Source: Bacillota bacterium
Lineage (GTDB): Bacteria; Bacillota; Clostridia; Peptostreptococcales; Anaerovoracaceae
DNA: 64,000 nt
Reading direction: 5' to 3'
NCBI GenBank assembly: GCA_019420305.1
Contig: JAHZHL010000032.1
Location: forward strand, 1-64,000
Shown here: positions 17,904 to 25,588 of the stretch, piece by piece
Layout: each line of letters begins with the position of its first letter
Numbering within the stretch: the first letter of the stretch is position 1
Translations under genes and position numbers: made by a program
The notes under the pieces: model-generated
The model's input: the letters and a program-made list of their open reading frames with translations, nothing else
Databases searched by the model: none
What the model was told of the DNA's origin: nothing

Positions 17904-18635
17904 ATGCTGAAATTAGAACATATTGCCTGGGATCTTCCGGATGGAGAGGAAATCATCCGGGATATTGATATTACAGTTGGAAACCAGAAAATGGTAGTTG
18001 TAACCGGCCCCAACGGAGGGGGAAAGACAACTCTGGCAAAGCTGATCGCCGGAATTGTAAAGCCGGCATCCGGAAGAATTCTGCTGGACGGAGAGGATAT
18101 TACCGGCGCTAATGTAACCGAGCGGGCGAAAAAAGGAATTGCTTACGCGTTTCAGCAGCCGGTCAAATTCAAGGGTCTGACGGTACGGGATCTTCTGGAA
18201 CTGTCTTCCGGCGGAGCGCTGGATCATGATGGAATCTGCCAGCTTCTTGGAAATGTGGGCTTGTGCGCGGACGAATATATTGATCGGGAAATGAGCGCGG
18301 CTCTGTCTGGCGGGGAAAGCAAGCGGATTGAAATCGCGACGGTTCTGGCGCGGAATGCCAAGCTTTCCATCTTCGATGAGCCGGAGGCGGGTATCGATCT
18401 ATGGAGTTTTACCCGTCTGGTGGAAACTTTCCAGGAACTGCAGAGGGAGAAGAAGGGCACGCTCCTTGTGATTTCCCATCAGGAGAGGATTTTGTCCATT
18501 GCCGATGAAATTATTGTAATTGCCGACGGAAAGGTCAGAGCCGCGGGACCGAGAGACGAGGTTCTCCCGACCCTGCTTTCGGAAGAGCGGACCGTGCGGT
18601 GTCCGCAGGGAAAGGAGGATATCTGCCGTGAATAA
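17904..18635 (+). CDS. sufC: SufC-like Fe-S assembly ATPase (minimal SufC/SufB pair)
   Basis: 243 residues. Walker A GPNGGGKTTLAK (about residues 36-47), ABC signature LSGGESKRIEIA, Walker B LSIFDEPEAGIDLW and an H-loop in VISHQ. It resembles SufC, including the ESKR variant after the signature. The product is the ATPase of a SufBC-type scaffold that builds [4Fe-4S] clusters in the cytosol. The 8-bp overlap with the next gene supports a fixed partnership. No sufS, sufU or sufD lies next to it, so this is the reduced two-gene form found in archaea and many anaerobes. Confidence 0.88.
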   Translation: MLKLEHIAWDLPDGEEIIRDIDITVGNQKMVVVTGPNGGGKTTLAKLIAGIVKPASGRILLDGEDITGANVTERAKKGIAYAFQQPVKFKGLTVRDLLELSSGGALDHDGICQLLGNVGLCADEYIDREMSAALSGGESKRIEIATVLARNAKLSIFDEPEAGIDLWSFTRLVETFQELQREKKGTLLVISHQERILSIADEIIVIADGKVRAAGPRDEVLPTLLSEERTVRCPQGKEDICRE

Positions 18636-19545
18636 GATAACCGAAACACTGCTCAAAATTGTTTCCGAATATGACGGAGATTTTAAAGGAGCGTTCAATA
18701 TCAGAGAGGACGGACTGTGCGCGGGGCGCCAGTCCACGGATAATATAAAGATTGAATCGAAAAAGGACAAGCCGGGGCTTGAAATCCATATTAAACCGGG
18801 AACCAAAGGAGAAAAAGTATTTATTCCGGCCTGCGTAACCAGAGGAAATATCGACGATCTGGTCTATAACGACTTTTTCGTGGGAGAAGGCGCGGATGTA
18901 ACGATCATTGCGGGCTGCGGCGTTCACTCTGACGATGAGGAAGAGGCGCGCCACAACGGAATTCATCGCTTCTTCCTGGAGAAGGGCGCCCATGTGCTGT
19001 ATACGGAAAAACATGTGGGAACGGGATCCGGTACGGGAGCAAAGCGAATTGATCCGGTAACGGAAGTGAACCTGGCGGAAGACGCCAGCCTGGAAATGGA
19101 TACGGTTCAGATTCGGGGCGTGGACAGCACGGTGCGGAAGACAACGGGAACTCTGGCCGCCCGGGCAAAGCTGGTTGTGAGGGAACGGATTATGACCGAT
19201 GGTTATGAAACTGCGCAGACCGATTTTGATGTAACGCTGGCAGGGGAGGATTCCGGCGCGGATTTGGTTTCCAGATCTGTAGCGAGGGGACACTCCCATC
19301 AGATTTTCAACTCCTGTATCCGGGGAGAGAACCGCTGTACCGGACATTCCGAATGCGACGCTATTTTAGCCGATGAAGGCACCGTTTCCGCGGCGCCGGC
19401 GCTGGAAGCCTCTCATGTGGACGCGGAGCTGATTCACGAAGCGGCGATCGGAAAAATCGCGGGTGAACAGATTCTCAAACTGCGTACTCTGGGATTGACC
19501 GAAGAAGAGGCGGAAGAACGGATTATATCCGGATTCCTGAAGTAA
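18628..19545 (+). CDS. sufB: SufB/SufD-like Fe-S scaffold protein (minimal type)
   Basis: 305 residues from a GTG at 18628 with AAAGGAGG upstream, overlapping the SufC-like gene. It is much shorter than canonical SufB (about 470). The right-handed beta-helix core is visible as repeated short strands, and the C-terminal SufB/D family signature reads ARGHSHQIFNSCIRGENRCTGH, followed by SHVDAELIHEAAIGKIAGEQ. The short length and the single SufB-type partner point to a homodimeric SufB2C2 scaffold. A terminator follows. Confidence 0.87.
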   Translation: MNKITETLLKIVSEYDGDFKGAFNIREDGLCAGRQSTDNIKIESKKDKPGLEIHIKPGTKGEKVFIPACVTRGNIDDLVYNDFFVGEGADVTIIAGCGVHSDDEEEARHNGIHRFFLEKGAHVLYTEKHVGTGSGTGAKRIDPVTEVNLAEDASLEMDTVQIRGVDSTVRKTTGTLAARAKLVVRERIMTDGYETAQTDFDVTLAGEDSGADLVSRSVARGHSHQIFNSCIRGENRCTGHSECDAILADEGTVSAAPALEASHVDAELIHEAAIGKIAGEQILKLRTLGLTEEEAEERIISGFLK

Positions 19546-19554
19546 AAAAACGTG

Positions 19555-19591
19555 GAGCGTTTCCTGAACATACAGGGAGCGCTCTTTTTTT
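19555..19591 (+). terminator. Rho-independent terminator after the SufC/SufB pair
   Basis: GAGCG and CCTG on the left pair with CAGG and CGCTC on the right, followed by seven Ts. Confidence 0.85.
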
Positions 19592-19608
19592 GCAGCCGAT
19601 CGGATTAG

Positions 19609-19635
19609 AATATTTGTTTTAAAAGCACAAATATT
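19609..19635. promoter_or_regulatory. Perfect 9-bp inverted repeat upstream of the agr-like locus
   Basis: AATATTTGT (19609-19617) and ACAAATATT (19627-19635) are separated by 9 bp in the AT-rich leader of the XRE regulator gene. It is a plausible operator, perhaps for that regulator itself. No T tract follows, which argues against a terminator. Confidence 0.45.
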
Positions 19636-19742
19636 AGGAAAAAATATACAAAAAAATGTATTATAACAGCGAATTGTATTTTTAGATCATTTTAATATGG
19701 ATTCATTGTACATAAAATAGAAAGAAAAAAAGGGGTAGTGCA

Positions 19743-20114
19743 ATGGAGACGATGGAGATCAAGTTTTACGATTTAGGAAAGAGAATACAGAGCGCAAGGA
19801 AAGAAAGGGGACTGACGCAGGAACAGCTGGCAGAGAAGGTTGGTGTGGGAAACAGCCATATCAGCCATGTGGAAACAGGAAAAGCTGTGCCGAGCTTTGC
19901 GCTGGTGGTTAATATTATGAACGCGCTGGGAGTCACGCCGGATGAGTTGATTTGTGGCTATATTAATAATACCAGCGCCAATATACCGCTGAAAAAGGAA
20001 ATTGCCGGCATCCTCGAAGATTGCTCCGCGAGAGAGCTGCAGTTTTTCAGCGGGTGCCTGATGATCCTCAAGACACTGCTGCGCAGTTATGACAGTGCAA
20101 AGGAAGAAGGATGA
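19743..20114 (+). CDS. XRE-family HTH regulator of the agr-like locus
   Basis: 123 residues. The HTH_3 domain lies at residues about 8-65 (RIQSARKERGLTQEQLAEKVGVGNSHISHVETG, then GVTPDELICGY). A short helical tail of unknown function follows. The start at 19743 has GGGGTAG upstream. The stop overlaps the start of the sensor kinase (ATGA), so the two are translationally coupled. That places a cytoplasmic repressor-like regulator inside a quorum-sensing operon. Confidence 0.88.
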   Translation: METMEIKFYDLGKRIQSARKERGLTQEQLAEKVGVGNSHISHVETGKAVPSFALVVNIMNALGVTPDELICGYINNTSANIPLKKEIAGILEDCSARELQFFSGCLMILKTLLRSYDSAKEEG

Positions 20115-21361
20115 CGTATCTGTATCATTTCACGGCATCTGCGCTGGAGGGATTTGCCATTTGCTGTATTTTAAGTATCTTGCGGGAGTCGTATTGGGAT
20201 ATAAAAAAGATCGTACCAATCGTTATTATTCTTGCTGGCTCAGCCACAATTCTGGATGAATGGAATATTGAAATCAATATAGGGATCAATCTGGTGATGA
20301 TTGCCGCTTTGATAAAAATTTTCTATCGCAGGAAAATAGTTGATTCCATATTCGATACCGTTTGCAGCGCGATGATGTTTATCACGATAGAGATGCTTAT
20401 TACAGCGTGTCTGTGTCAGATAGAACCACAGTTCACAGAAAATCGAAAAGGGATGATTATTTACTTATCGGGGCTGGATATTGGCTTTTTTCTGCTTTAT
20501 AAGCTTACAAGGGAGCAGAAGTTTGTACAGTCATATTACGCAAAGTATCAAAATGGGATTTGGCTCATTTGTCTTAATTTCATATTAATTCAATTGGCAG
20601 AAATGTATAACTGGAACCAAACAGACACAATCGATATCAGCATTATAATACTTGTCCTGGCAGCGGTTACGTCTAATATGCTTCTGGCATTCAAGCTGAT
20701 TAAAAATCAGCAGCAGAAAGAAGAGCTGAATAGGCAGAAGGAACTGATGGAACTGAAAGAGGGATTCCTGCGGCAGATGGCGGCGGAACAGCACGATTTC
20801 GCAAAGCATCTGCGGACAATCCGAGCGCTGATTCTCAAAGACGGGGAAGGAACGGGAAATGTTTCGGAGGCAGCAGCGTATGTAGAAGAACTGATCGCTT
20901 CCAGAAACGAGCGGAAAGGAACCGTGTATACGGGAGACAGCGTGCTGTCGGCGGTTCTGCAGGACAAACAGCGGGAGGCGGAGCAAAAGGGAATTTCCTT
21001 CAGTGTGCTGGCGAGAGACACAAACGCCCGGATGCCTCTTTCTCAAATCGAGATGGTGGAGCTGGCGGGCAATCTCCTGGATAATGCCTTTGAAGCCGTC
21101 GAAGGCATGGAGCCGGACAGGCGAAAAGTACTCTTTGAAACAGGGGAGCAGAAGAGCGGCGTGTTTTTTCAGACGATCAACAGTCTGCCGGAAGACTCTC
21201 TGGAATCCGAACAGATGCTGAAAACAGGTGTGTCCACCAAAAAAGGAAAGCTGCGGGGATACGGCCTTTCCAATATAAAGCGCGTTGCCGAAGAACACGG
21301 CGGACGCGTTGAGATTCAAAAAAATGAAGAGATCGTTGTTATCCGCGTGCTATTTCAGTAA
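20111..21361 (+). CDS. AgrC-like GHKL sensor histidine kinase
   Basis: 416 residues. The first 190 hold six or seven hydrophobic helices. A short coiled linker leads to the H-box EQHDFAKHLRTIRALI, and the GHKL ATPase has the N-box GNLLDNAFEAVEG and G-box GYGLSNIKRVAEEHGG. This is the AgrC layout: a multi-span peptide receptor plus HPK10-type kinase. Its 3' end overlaps the convergent agrD by 12 bp. The cognate regulator is probably the LytTR protein at 22220. Confidence 0.9.
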   Translation: MTYLYHFTASALEGFAICCILSILRESYWDIKKIVPIVIILAGSATILDEWNIEINIGINLVMIAALIKIFYRRKIVDSIFDTVCSAMMFITIEMLITACLCQIEPQFTENRKGMIIYLSGLDIGFFLLYKLTREQKFVQSYYAKYQNGIWLICLNFILIQLAEMYNWNQTDTIDISIIILVLAAVTSNMLLAFKLIKNQQQKEELNRQKELMELKEGFLRQMAAEQHDFAKHLRTIRALILKDGEGTGNVSEAAAYVEELIASRNERKGTVYTGDSVLSAVLQDKQREAEQKGISFSVLARDTNARMPLSQIEMVELAGNLLDNAFEAVEGMEPDRRKVLFETGEQKSGVFFQTINSLPEDSLESEQMLKTGVSTKKGKLRGYGLSNIKRVAEEHGGRVEIQKNEEIVVIRVLFQ

Positions 21362-21484
21362 TTCTTCCGGACAGTCCGGTTCTCCATGATGGAAAAGTGT
21401 CGAAGTGCTTGTAGCGGCGTCTGCGAAAAATACCAGTGCCAGTGTGAAAACCGGCAGAACTTTGTAAACCATTTTTTTAAACAT
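21350..21484 (-). CDS. agrD: AgrD-like autoinducer peptide precursor with Ser/Thr in place of Cys
   Basis: 44 residues behind GGGAGGA. The N-terminus (MFKKMVYKVLPVFTLALVF) is the amphipathic leader, followed by ADAATSTSTLFHH and then the acidic tail EPDCPEELLK, which matches the conserved P-x-x-P-E-E-L end of AgrD. The position that carries the ring-forming Cys in most AgrD peptides holds Ser28 or Thr29, so a lactone ring rather than a thiolactone is predicted. The only Cys (38) lies in the tail removed by AgrB. It is encoded 16 bp downstream of agrB on the same strand. Confidence 0.8.
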   Translation of the reverse strand: MFKKMVYKVLPVFTLALVFFADAATSTSTLFHHGEPDCPEELLK

Positions 21485-21500
21485 TGTGTTGTCCTCCCAT

Positions 21501-22064
21501 TCACTTTGTTCGTTTGAAATAACGGTAAACAGACTGCATAATCAACTGGGCAGCCTGCATGACTAGGTACCATATCCCGCAGTGTTGTAAATAAGACGGA
21601 GCCAGAACGAATGTAAGAACCAGGCTCCATCCGAGCGTTAAAAGCACCGACAAGCGCTTGCAGAGCCGGTACCGCTCTTTCGTTTTAAACGGACGTTTGT
21701 AAGATGCAATCGGGGACAGCAGACAGATGAGAACCGCGCTGACCCACAGAACGACCAGATAGCCGGACTGCAAAAGCGAAAGTCTGGGAAGGAGCAGGAT
21801 TTCCGCTCCCATCGTAACAAGCCCCATACAAAAGCAGCCGATGTTGGTTCTGACATGAATTCCGCCGGAGAAGGTCCGGACTGTGCAGGACATGGCCAGA
21901 CACAGAAGAAACTCCGGAAAATAACCGAGCAGAAAAAAAAGAACCCCGTAAAGAACGGTTTTGATGGACTCGTTCCGCAGAAGTTCGGACGCGTAGGAAA
22001 TTTTCAGCCGATCCGCTTCGCTGAGTCCGGGCTGCGATAAGAGCACTTTGCTGAATTTTGCCAA
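21501..22064 (-). CDS. agrB: AgrB-like peptide protease/cyclase
   Basis: 187 residues from a TTG at 22064 with GCAGGTG upstream; a further in-frame TTG at 22103 has no good binding site. It is a polytopic membrane protein with the catalytic pair in RTFSGGIHVRTNIGCF (His70 and Cys77, spaced seven apart as in staphylococcal AgrB). The SPIASYKRPF region is also typical. It cleaves AgrD at the C-terminal side and closes the ring. It is divergent from the LytTR regulator gene across a 155-bp region. Confidence 0.92.
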   Translation of the reverse strand: MAKFSKVLLSQPGLSEADRLKISYASELLRNESIKTVLYGVLFFLLGYFPEFLLCLAMSCTVRTFSGGIHVRTNIGCFCMGLVTMGAEILLLPRLSLLQSGYLVVLWVSAVLICLLSPIASYKRPFKTKERYRLCKRLSVLLTLGWSLVLTFVLAPSYLQHCGIWYLVMQAAQLIMQSVYRYFKRTK

Positions 22065-22219
22065 TATAATCACCTGCTTTCCCGCATGCGCATTTATCTG
22101 CAAACATCACACTGCTGAATATAAGAGGGAATGATCGGCAGCGCAAGCGTTGCGGCACGAAGTTACAGAATACGTCATAAAAATGTTCAAAGTATGGGCA
22201 CAGACAGGAGGTGCAGCAA

Positions 22220-22975
22220 ATGAAAGGACTGATTGTTGAAGATGAAAAGGCGGACGCGGAAGAGCTGGAGGAACTGCTGAAGGTTCTTCAGCCGGAACTT
22301 TCCTGCAGAGTATTCCGTGATGGCGAGATGGCCCTGCGGTGTATACGCCGGCAGCAGGAACCGATCGACATTTTCTTTATTGACCGGAAGCTTCCGCAGA
22401 TGGATGGATTTACACTGGCTTCAAAGATCCGAGAGATTCCCGGCTACACTCTGACACCGATTGTCTTTGTAACCGGATATTCCATGGGACAGCTGGACGC
22501 GTTTCACGAATATCACTGCTACAGCTATCTGGTAAAACCTCTGACAAAAGAATCGGTAGAACGCAGCATCGGCTCTCTGCTGCAGAATCTGGATCAGCAG
22601 CAGGCGCGTAGAAAAATGAAACGGGTGATTCCTCTTATCATTGGAGATGACCTTAAATATGTAGACGCGAACGCGATATTGGGAGTGGAAGTCCTGGGGA
22701 GGAACTGTTATGTTTATGCGGGGAAACGCAGCTATCCTTTGCTGTATAAAAATATGGAGACCGCCCTTAAAGAAATCGGCGAACCCTATTGCGTGCGATG
22801 CCACAGATCCTATGCGGTCAATTTGAAGAACGTGATCGATATTCAGAAACTGCGGAGAAATATCTGGTCACCCGTTTTTCCGGTGGAAACGATCTTTCAC
22901 TGTGAAATCAGCAAATCGTATTATCCCAGAATCATGGAACTTTATAAAGAAGTTCTGACAAACGATCTCCTGTAA
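22220..22975 (+). CDS. LytTR-family response regulator (AgrA-like)
   Basis: 251 residues from the ATG at 22220 with CAGGAGGTG upstream. The N-terminal receiver domain has acidic residues in VEDEKADAEE, a phospho-acceptor Asp in FFIDRKLPQMDG and Lys in YLVKPLTKES. The C-terminal LytTR DNA-binding domain (about residues 145-245) includes CVRCHRSYAVNL. It is the probable partner of the sensor kinase at 20111 and is divergent from agrB, so it likely activates agrBD through the shared intergenic region. Confidence 0.92.
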   Translation: MKGLIVEDEKADAEELEELLKVLQPELSCRVFRDGEMALRCIRRQQEPIDIFFIDRKLPQMDGFTLASKIREIPGYTLTPIVFVTGYSMGQLDAFHEYHCYSYLVKPLTKESVERSIGSLLQNLDQQQARRKMKRVIPLIIGDDLKYVDANAILGVEVLGRNCYVYAGKRSYPLLYKNMETALKEIGEPYCVRCHRSYAVNLKNVIDIQKLRRNIWSPVFPVETIFHCEISKSYYPRIMELYKEVLTNDLL

Positions 22976-22980
22976 AAACA

Positions 22981-23037
22981 GGCAGCTGGCTTTCGAGAAG
23001 ACTAAGGCGGAATGCCAGCTGCCTCTTGGCTTTTTTG
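22981..23037 (+). terminator. Rho-independent terminator after the LytTR gene
   Basis: GGCAGCTGGC (22981-22990) and GCCAGCTGCC (23014-23023) form a perfect 10-bp stem, followed by TCTTGGCTTTTTT. Confidence 0.85.
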
Positions 23038-23152
23038 GAAAACGTGATAGAGTCTCTGCTATTTGTGACAAACTTTCTTTTTTCGCGTTTTGTGGTATGA
23101 TAGAAAAAAGAGAGCATTATTCGGATAGAATGAACAGCAGGGGGGGAAATAG

Positions 23153-24268
23153 ATGATGTATCGTACGATAAAAAAGTTATATTTTGAACCATCTTCCAGA
23201 TGCAACTTAAATTGCGCTATGTGTTTTCGAAACTCATGGATTGGGGAAACCCACGGTGATTTGGAGATGCGTCTTTTTTATAAAGCGCTAAAGGATGAAG
23301 AGGCTCTGCGTGACACCCATACCATTTTCCTCGGGGGAATGGGAGAGCCACTTGTGCACCCCTGTATTTTCGAAATGATCCGATGTAGTAAAGAACAGGG
23401 GAAGCGGGTGGAACTGATTACAAATGGTACAATGCTTACCCCGGAGGTATCCCGCAAACTGGTTGCGGCGGGACTGGACAAACTCTGGGTTTCCATCGAC
23501 AGCTTTGAAGCGGAGCAGTATGAGCAGCTTCAGCGCGGCAGTAAATTTGCCCTTATCACCCGGCAGATCCGGGAGTTCAGCCGTGTTCGACAGAATACGG
23601 AGACGGAACTGGGAATCAGTTTTGTCCTTATGAAAAGTAACCTTCCCCAGTTAATGCATATGCAGCGATATTGCTGTGAAATTGGCGCGGACGATGTAAA
23701 TCTGAGCCATATGATTCCCAATACAGAAGATGTGGTGGAAGATACGCTGTGGCAGTTTACCGAAAATGCGCAGACTCTGGATGAATTCAGTAAGCCGATT
23801 GTCGCCCGGTTCCGCTTTCAGACGACCGATTTTGATAAACTTTACGGGCAAAATCCCATTGTGTCCATGATGAATGAAAAAATGGAGCTTTTATGGCGCG
23901 GAAAGGTGCCGGAGCGGGAAAAAGATCGGTGCCGGTTTGTGGCGGAAGGGAATTGTTTTATCAGATGGGACGGAGCGGTTACTTCCTGTATGGGACTTTT
24001 GCACAGCGCGGAAACCTATCTGGATCACGAAAAACGGATGGTCTGGCATCACGCTTTTGGCAATTTGAAAGAACAGCCATTGCATGCAATTTGGAATAGT
24101 GAAGAGTACCGTGCTTTTCGTAAGCGGGTGATGGAATTCGACTTTTCTCCGTGTATCAACTGTGGCGGCTGTGATCTGCGGGAGGAAAATCAGACGGATT
24201 GTGTGGGCAGTCCGGCTCCCACCTGCGGCGCCTGTCTGTGGGGGCAGGGGTTTATCCGGTGTCCATAG
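23153..24268 (+). CDS. Radical SAM/SPASM protein
   Basis: 371 residues behind a run of seven Gs. The radical SAM cluster ligands Cys17, Cys21 and Cys24 lie in SSRCNLNCAMC. The core has FLGGMGEPLVHP (GGE-like SAM motif) and WVSIDS. The C-terminus is rich in Cys (CINCGGC, DCVGSPAPTCGACLWGQG), consistent with auxiliary [4Fe-4S] clusters of the SPASM type. The ending recalls proteins described as modifying the tungsten cofactor of aldehyde ferredoxin oxidoreductases, but no such oxidoreductase lies in this window. It stands alone between terminators, and its substrate is unknown. Confidence 0.85.
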   Translation: MMYRTIKKLYFEPSSRCNLNCAMCFRNSWIGETHGDLEMRLFYKALKDEEALRDTHTIFLGGMGEPLVHPCIFEMIRCSKEQGKRVELITNGTMLTPEVSRKLVAAGLDKLWVSIDSFEAEQYEQLQRGSKFALITRQIREFSRVRQNTETELGISFVLMKSNLPQLMHMQRYCCEIGADDVNLSHMIPNTEDVVEDTLWQFTENAQTLDEFSKPIVARFRFQTTDFDKLYGQNPIVSMMNEKMELLWRGKVPEREKDRCRFVAEGNCFIRWDGAVTSCMGLLHSAETYLDHEKRMVWHHAFGNLKEQPLHAIWNSEEYRAFRKRVMEFDFSPCINCGGCDLREENQTDCVGSPAPTCGACLWGQGFIRCP

Positions 24269-24327
24269 CGTGAGATGAATGATGCTGAATAAATATACGA
24301 ATAGTATAATAAAAATGCTAAAAGCTA

Positions 24328-24356
24328 TTGATTTTTCGGAAAAATAAAGGTATGAT
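24328..24356 (+). promoter_or_regulatory. Promoter of the arg operon
   Basis: TTGATT (24328-24333), a 17-bp spacer and TATGAT (24351-24356) lie 50 bp before argC. An AT-rich stretch just upstream (around 24285-24310) could hold ArgR sites, but no clear ARG box was recognised. Confidence 0.6.
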
Positions 24357-24406
24357 AGTGTGTATATTTTTCATTTACCTTGCTAAGGTGATAAAGGAGA
24401 CAGCAA

Positions 24407-25366
24407 ATGAAGAAACCTTTTAAAATTTTTATTGACGGCGGCGAAGGAACAACTGGTCTGAAGATCCACGAACGGTTCCGAGGAAGGCAGGATCTGGAGC
24501 TTTTACAGATTGAGGAAGAAAAGCGAAAAGACCCTGAGCAAAGGCGGCGGCGAATCAATGAATCGGACATCACCTTTCTCTGTCTGCCCGACGCGGCGGC
24601 CAGAGAAGCGGTTTCTATGATAGAGAAAGATAACGACCATACGAAAATTATCGATGCTTCCACAGCGCACCGGATCTCTCCGGACTGGGCATATGGGTTC
24701 CCTGAGCTTTCAGGGGAGCACAGAGAGCGAATCCGGACTTCCAGCCGGGTGGCGGTGCCGGGCTGTTATGCCAGCGGATTTATTTCCTGTGTATACCCTC
24801 TTGTGCAAGCAGGCGTGATGCCAAGGGATTATCCGGTCACCTGCCATGGCATTTCCGGATACAGCGGAGCGGGAAAGAAGATGATCGCGGTTATGGAAGG
24901 CGGCGATAAGCCCAGGGAATGTGAGTCTCCCAGACAGTACGCTCTGGGGCAGAGCCACAAACATCTTCCGGAGATGCAGAAGATCTGCGGGCTTTCTTAC
25001 AAGCCGATGTTCAATCCGATTGTGGATGATTATTACAGCGGAATGGTGGTATCGGTGCCCCTGCATGTACGGTGCCTTACGAAACCATACACAGTGGAAG
25101 AAATTCACCGGATTCTCAGCGAACACTATGCGGGACAGACCTTTGTCAAGGTGATGGAACCGGGCGGGACGGAAACCTTAAAAGACGGATTCCTTCCGGC
25201 GAATACACTGGCGGACACCAATCTGATGCAAATTTTCGTCTGCGGAAACGAAGAGCAGATTCTGATCGCTTCCCGTCTCGATAATCTGGGGAAAGGCGCT
25301 TCCGGCGCGGCGGTGCAGTGCATGAATATTATGATGGGGATTGATGAAACCACCGGATTGCTTTAG
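24407..25366 (+). CDS. argC: N-acetyl-gamma-glutamyl-phosphate reductase, type 2
   Basis: 319 residues. The start GGEGTTGLKIHERF binds NADPH, FLCLPDAAAREAV follows, and the catalytic Cys120 lies in VAVPGCYASGF. The short length and sequence fit the type 2 AGPR group rather than the longer classic ArgC. It reduces N-acetylglutamyl phosphate to the semialdehyde in arginine synthesis. It is the first gene of argC-argJ-argB-argD. The ATG follows AAAGGAGA. Confidence 0.93.
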   Translation: MKKPFKIFIDGGEGTTGLKIHERFRGRQDLELLQIEEEKRKDPEQRRRRINESDITFLCLPDAAAREAVSMIEKDNDHTKIIDASTAHRISPDWAYGFPELSGEHRERIRTSSRVAVPGCYASGFISCVYPLVQAGVMPRDYPVTCHGISGYSGAGKKMIAVMEGGDKPRECESPRQYALGQSHKHLPEMQKICGLSYKPMFNPIVDDYYSGMVVSVPLHVRCLTKPYTVEEIHRILSEHYAGQTFVKVMEPGGTETLKDGFLPANTLADTNLMQIFVCGNEEQILIASRLDNLGKGASGAAVQCMNIMMGIDETTGLL

Positions 25367-25380
25367 AACGAAGCGGTGAG

Positions 25381-25546
25381 TTGTATCCTGCGGCGGCAAT
25401 TCAAGCCAGATGGATACAAAAGTTTCCCTTTTGGAAGCTTACGATTTTGAGAAAAGCGGAACTGAAGCGGATTTTCATAAGAATGAATCCGCAAACCCAT
25501 TACTTTTGTATCCACCTGGGGCCTTTCTCAGGCAGGGGATACAAAA
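25381..25546 (+). repeat. Four-armed inverted repeats in the argC-argJ intergenic region
   Basis: TTGTATCC occurs at 25381-25388 and 25506-25513, and GGATACAA at 25412-25419 and 25537-25544. Each pair is offset by 31 bases and the two pairs by 125. Arms 2 and 3 extend to a perfect 12-bp match (GGATACAAAAGT at 25412-25423, ACTTTTGTATCC at 25502-25513). The RNA can therefore fold as 1:2 plus 3:4, or as 2:3. This fills the 222-bp gap; no ORF with a good binding site was seen in it. Confidence 0.7.
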
Positions 25547-25588
25547 TTCAAAAAAACAAACATTGAGGACAGAAAGGATAAGGAAAAG

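Noticed and set aside
25381..25546. CRISPR-like repeats before argJ
   Set aside because: There are only four short 8-bp arms in alternating orientation, not direct repeats with regular spacers. The arrangement fits RNA hairpins better.
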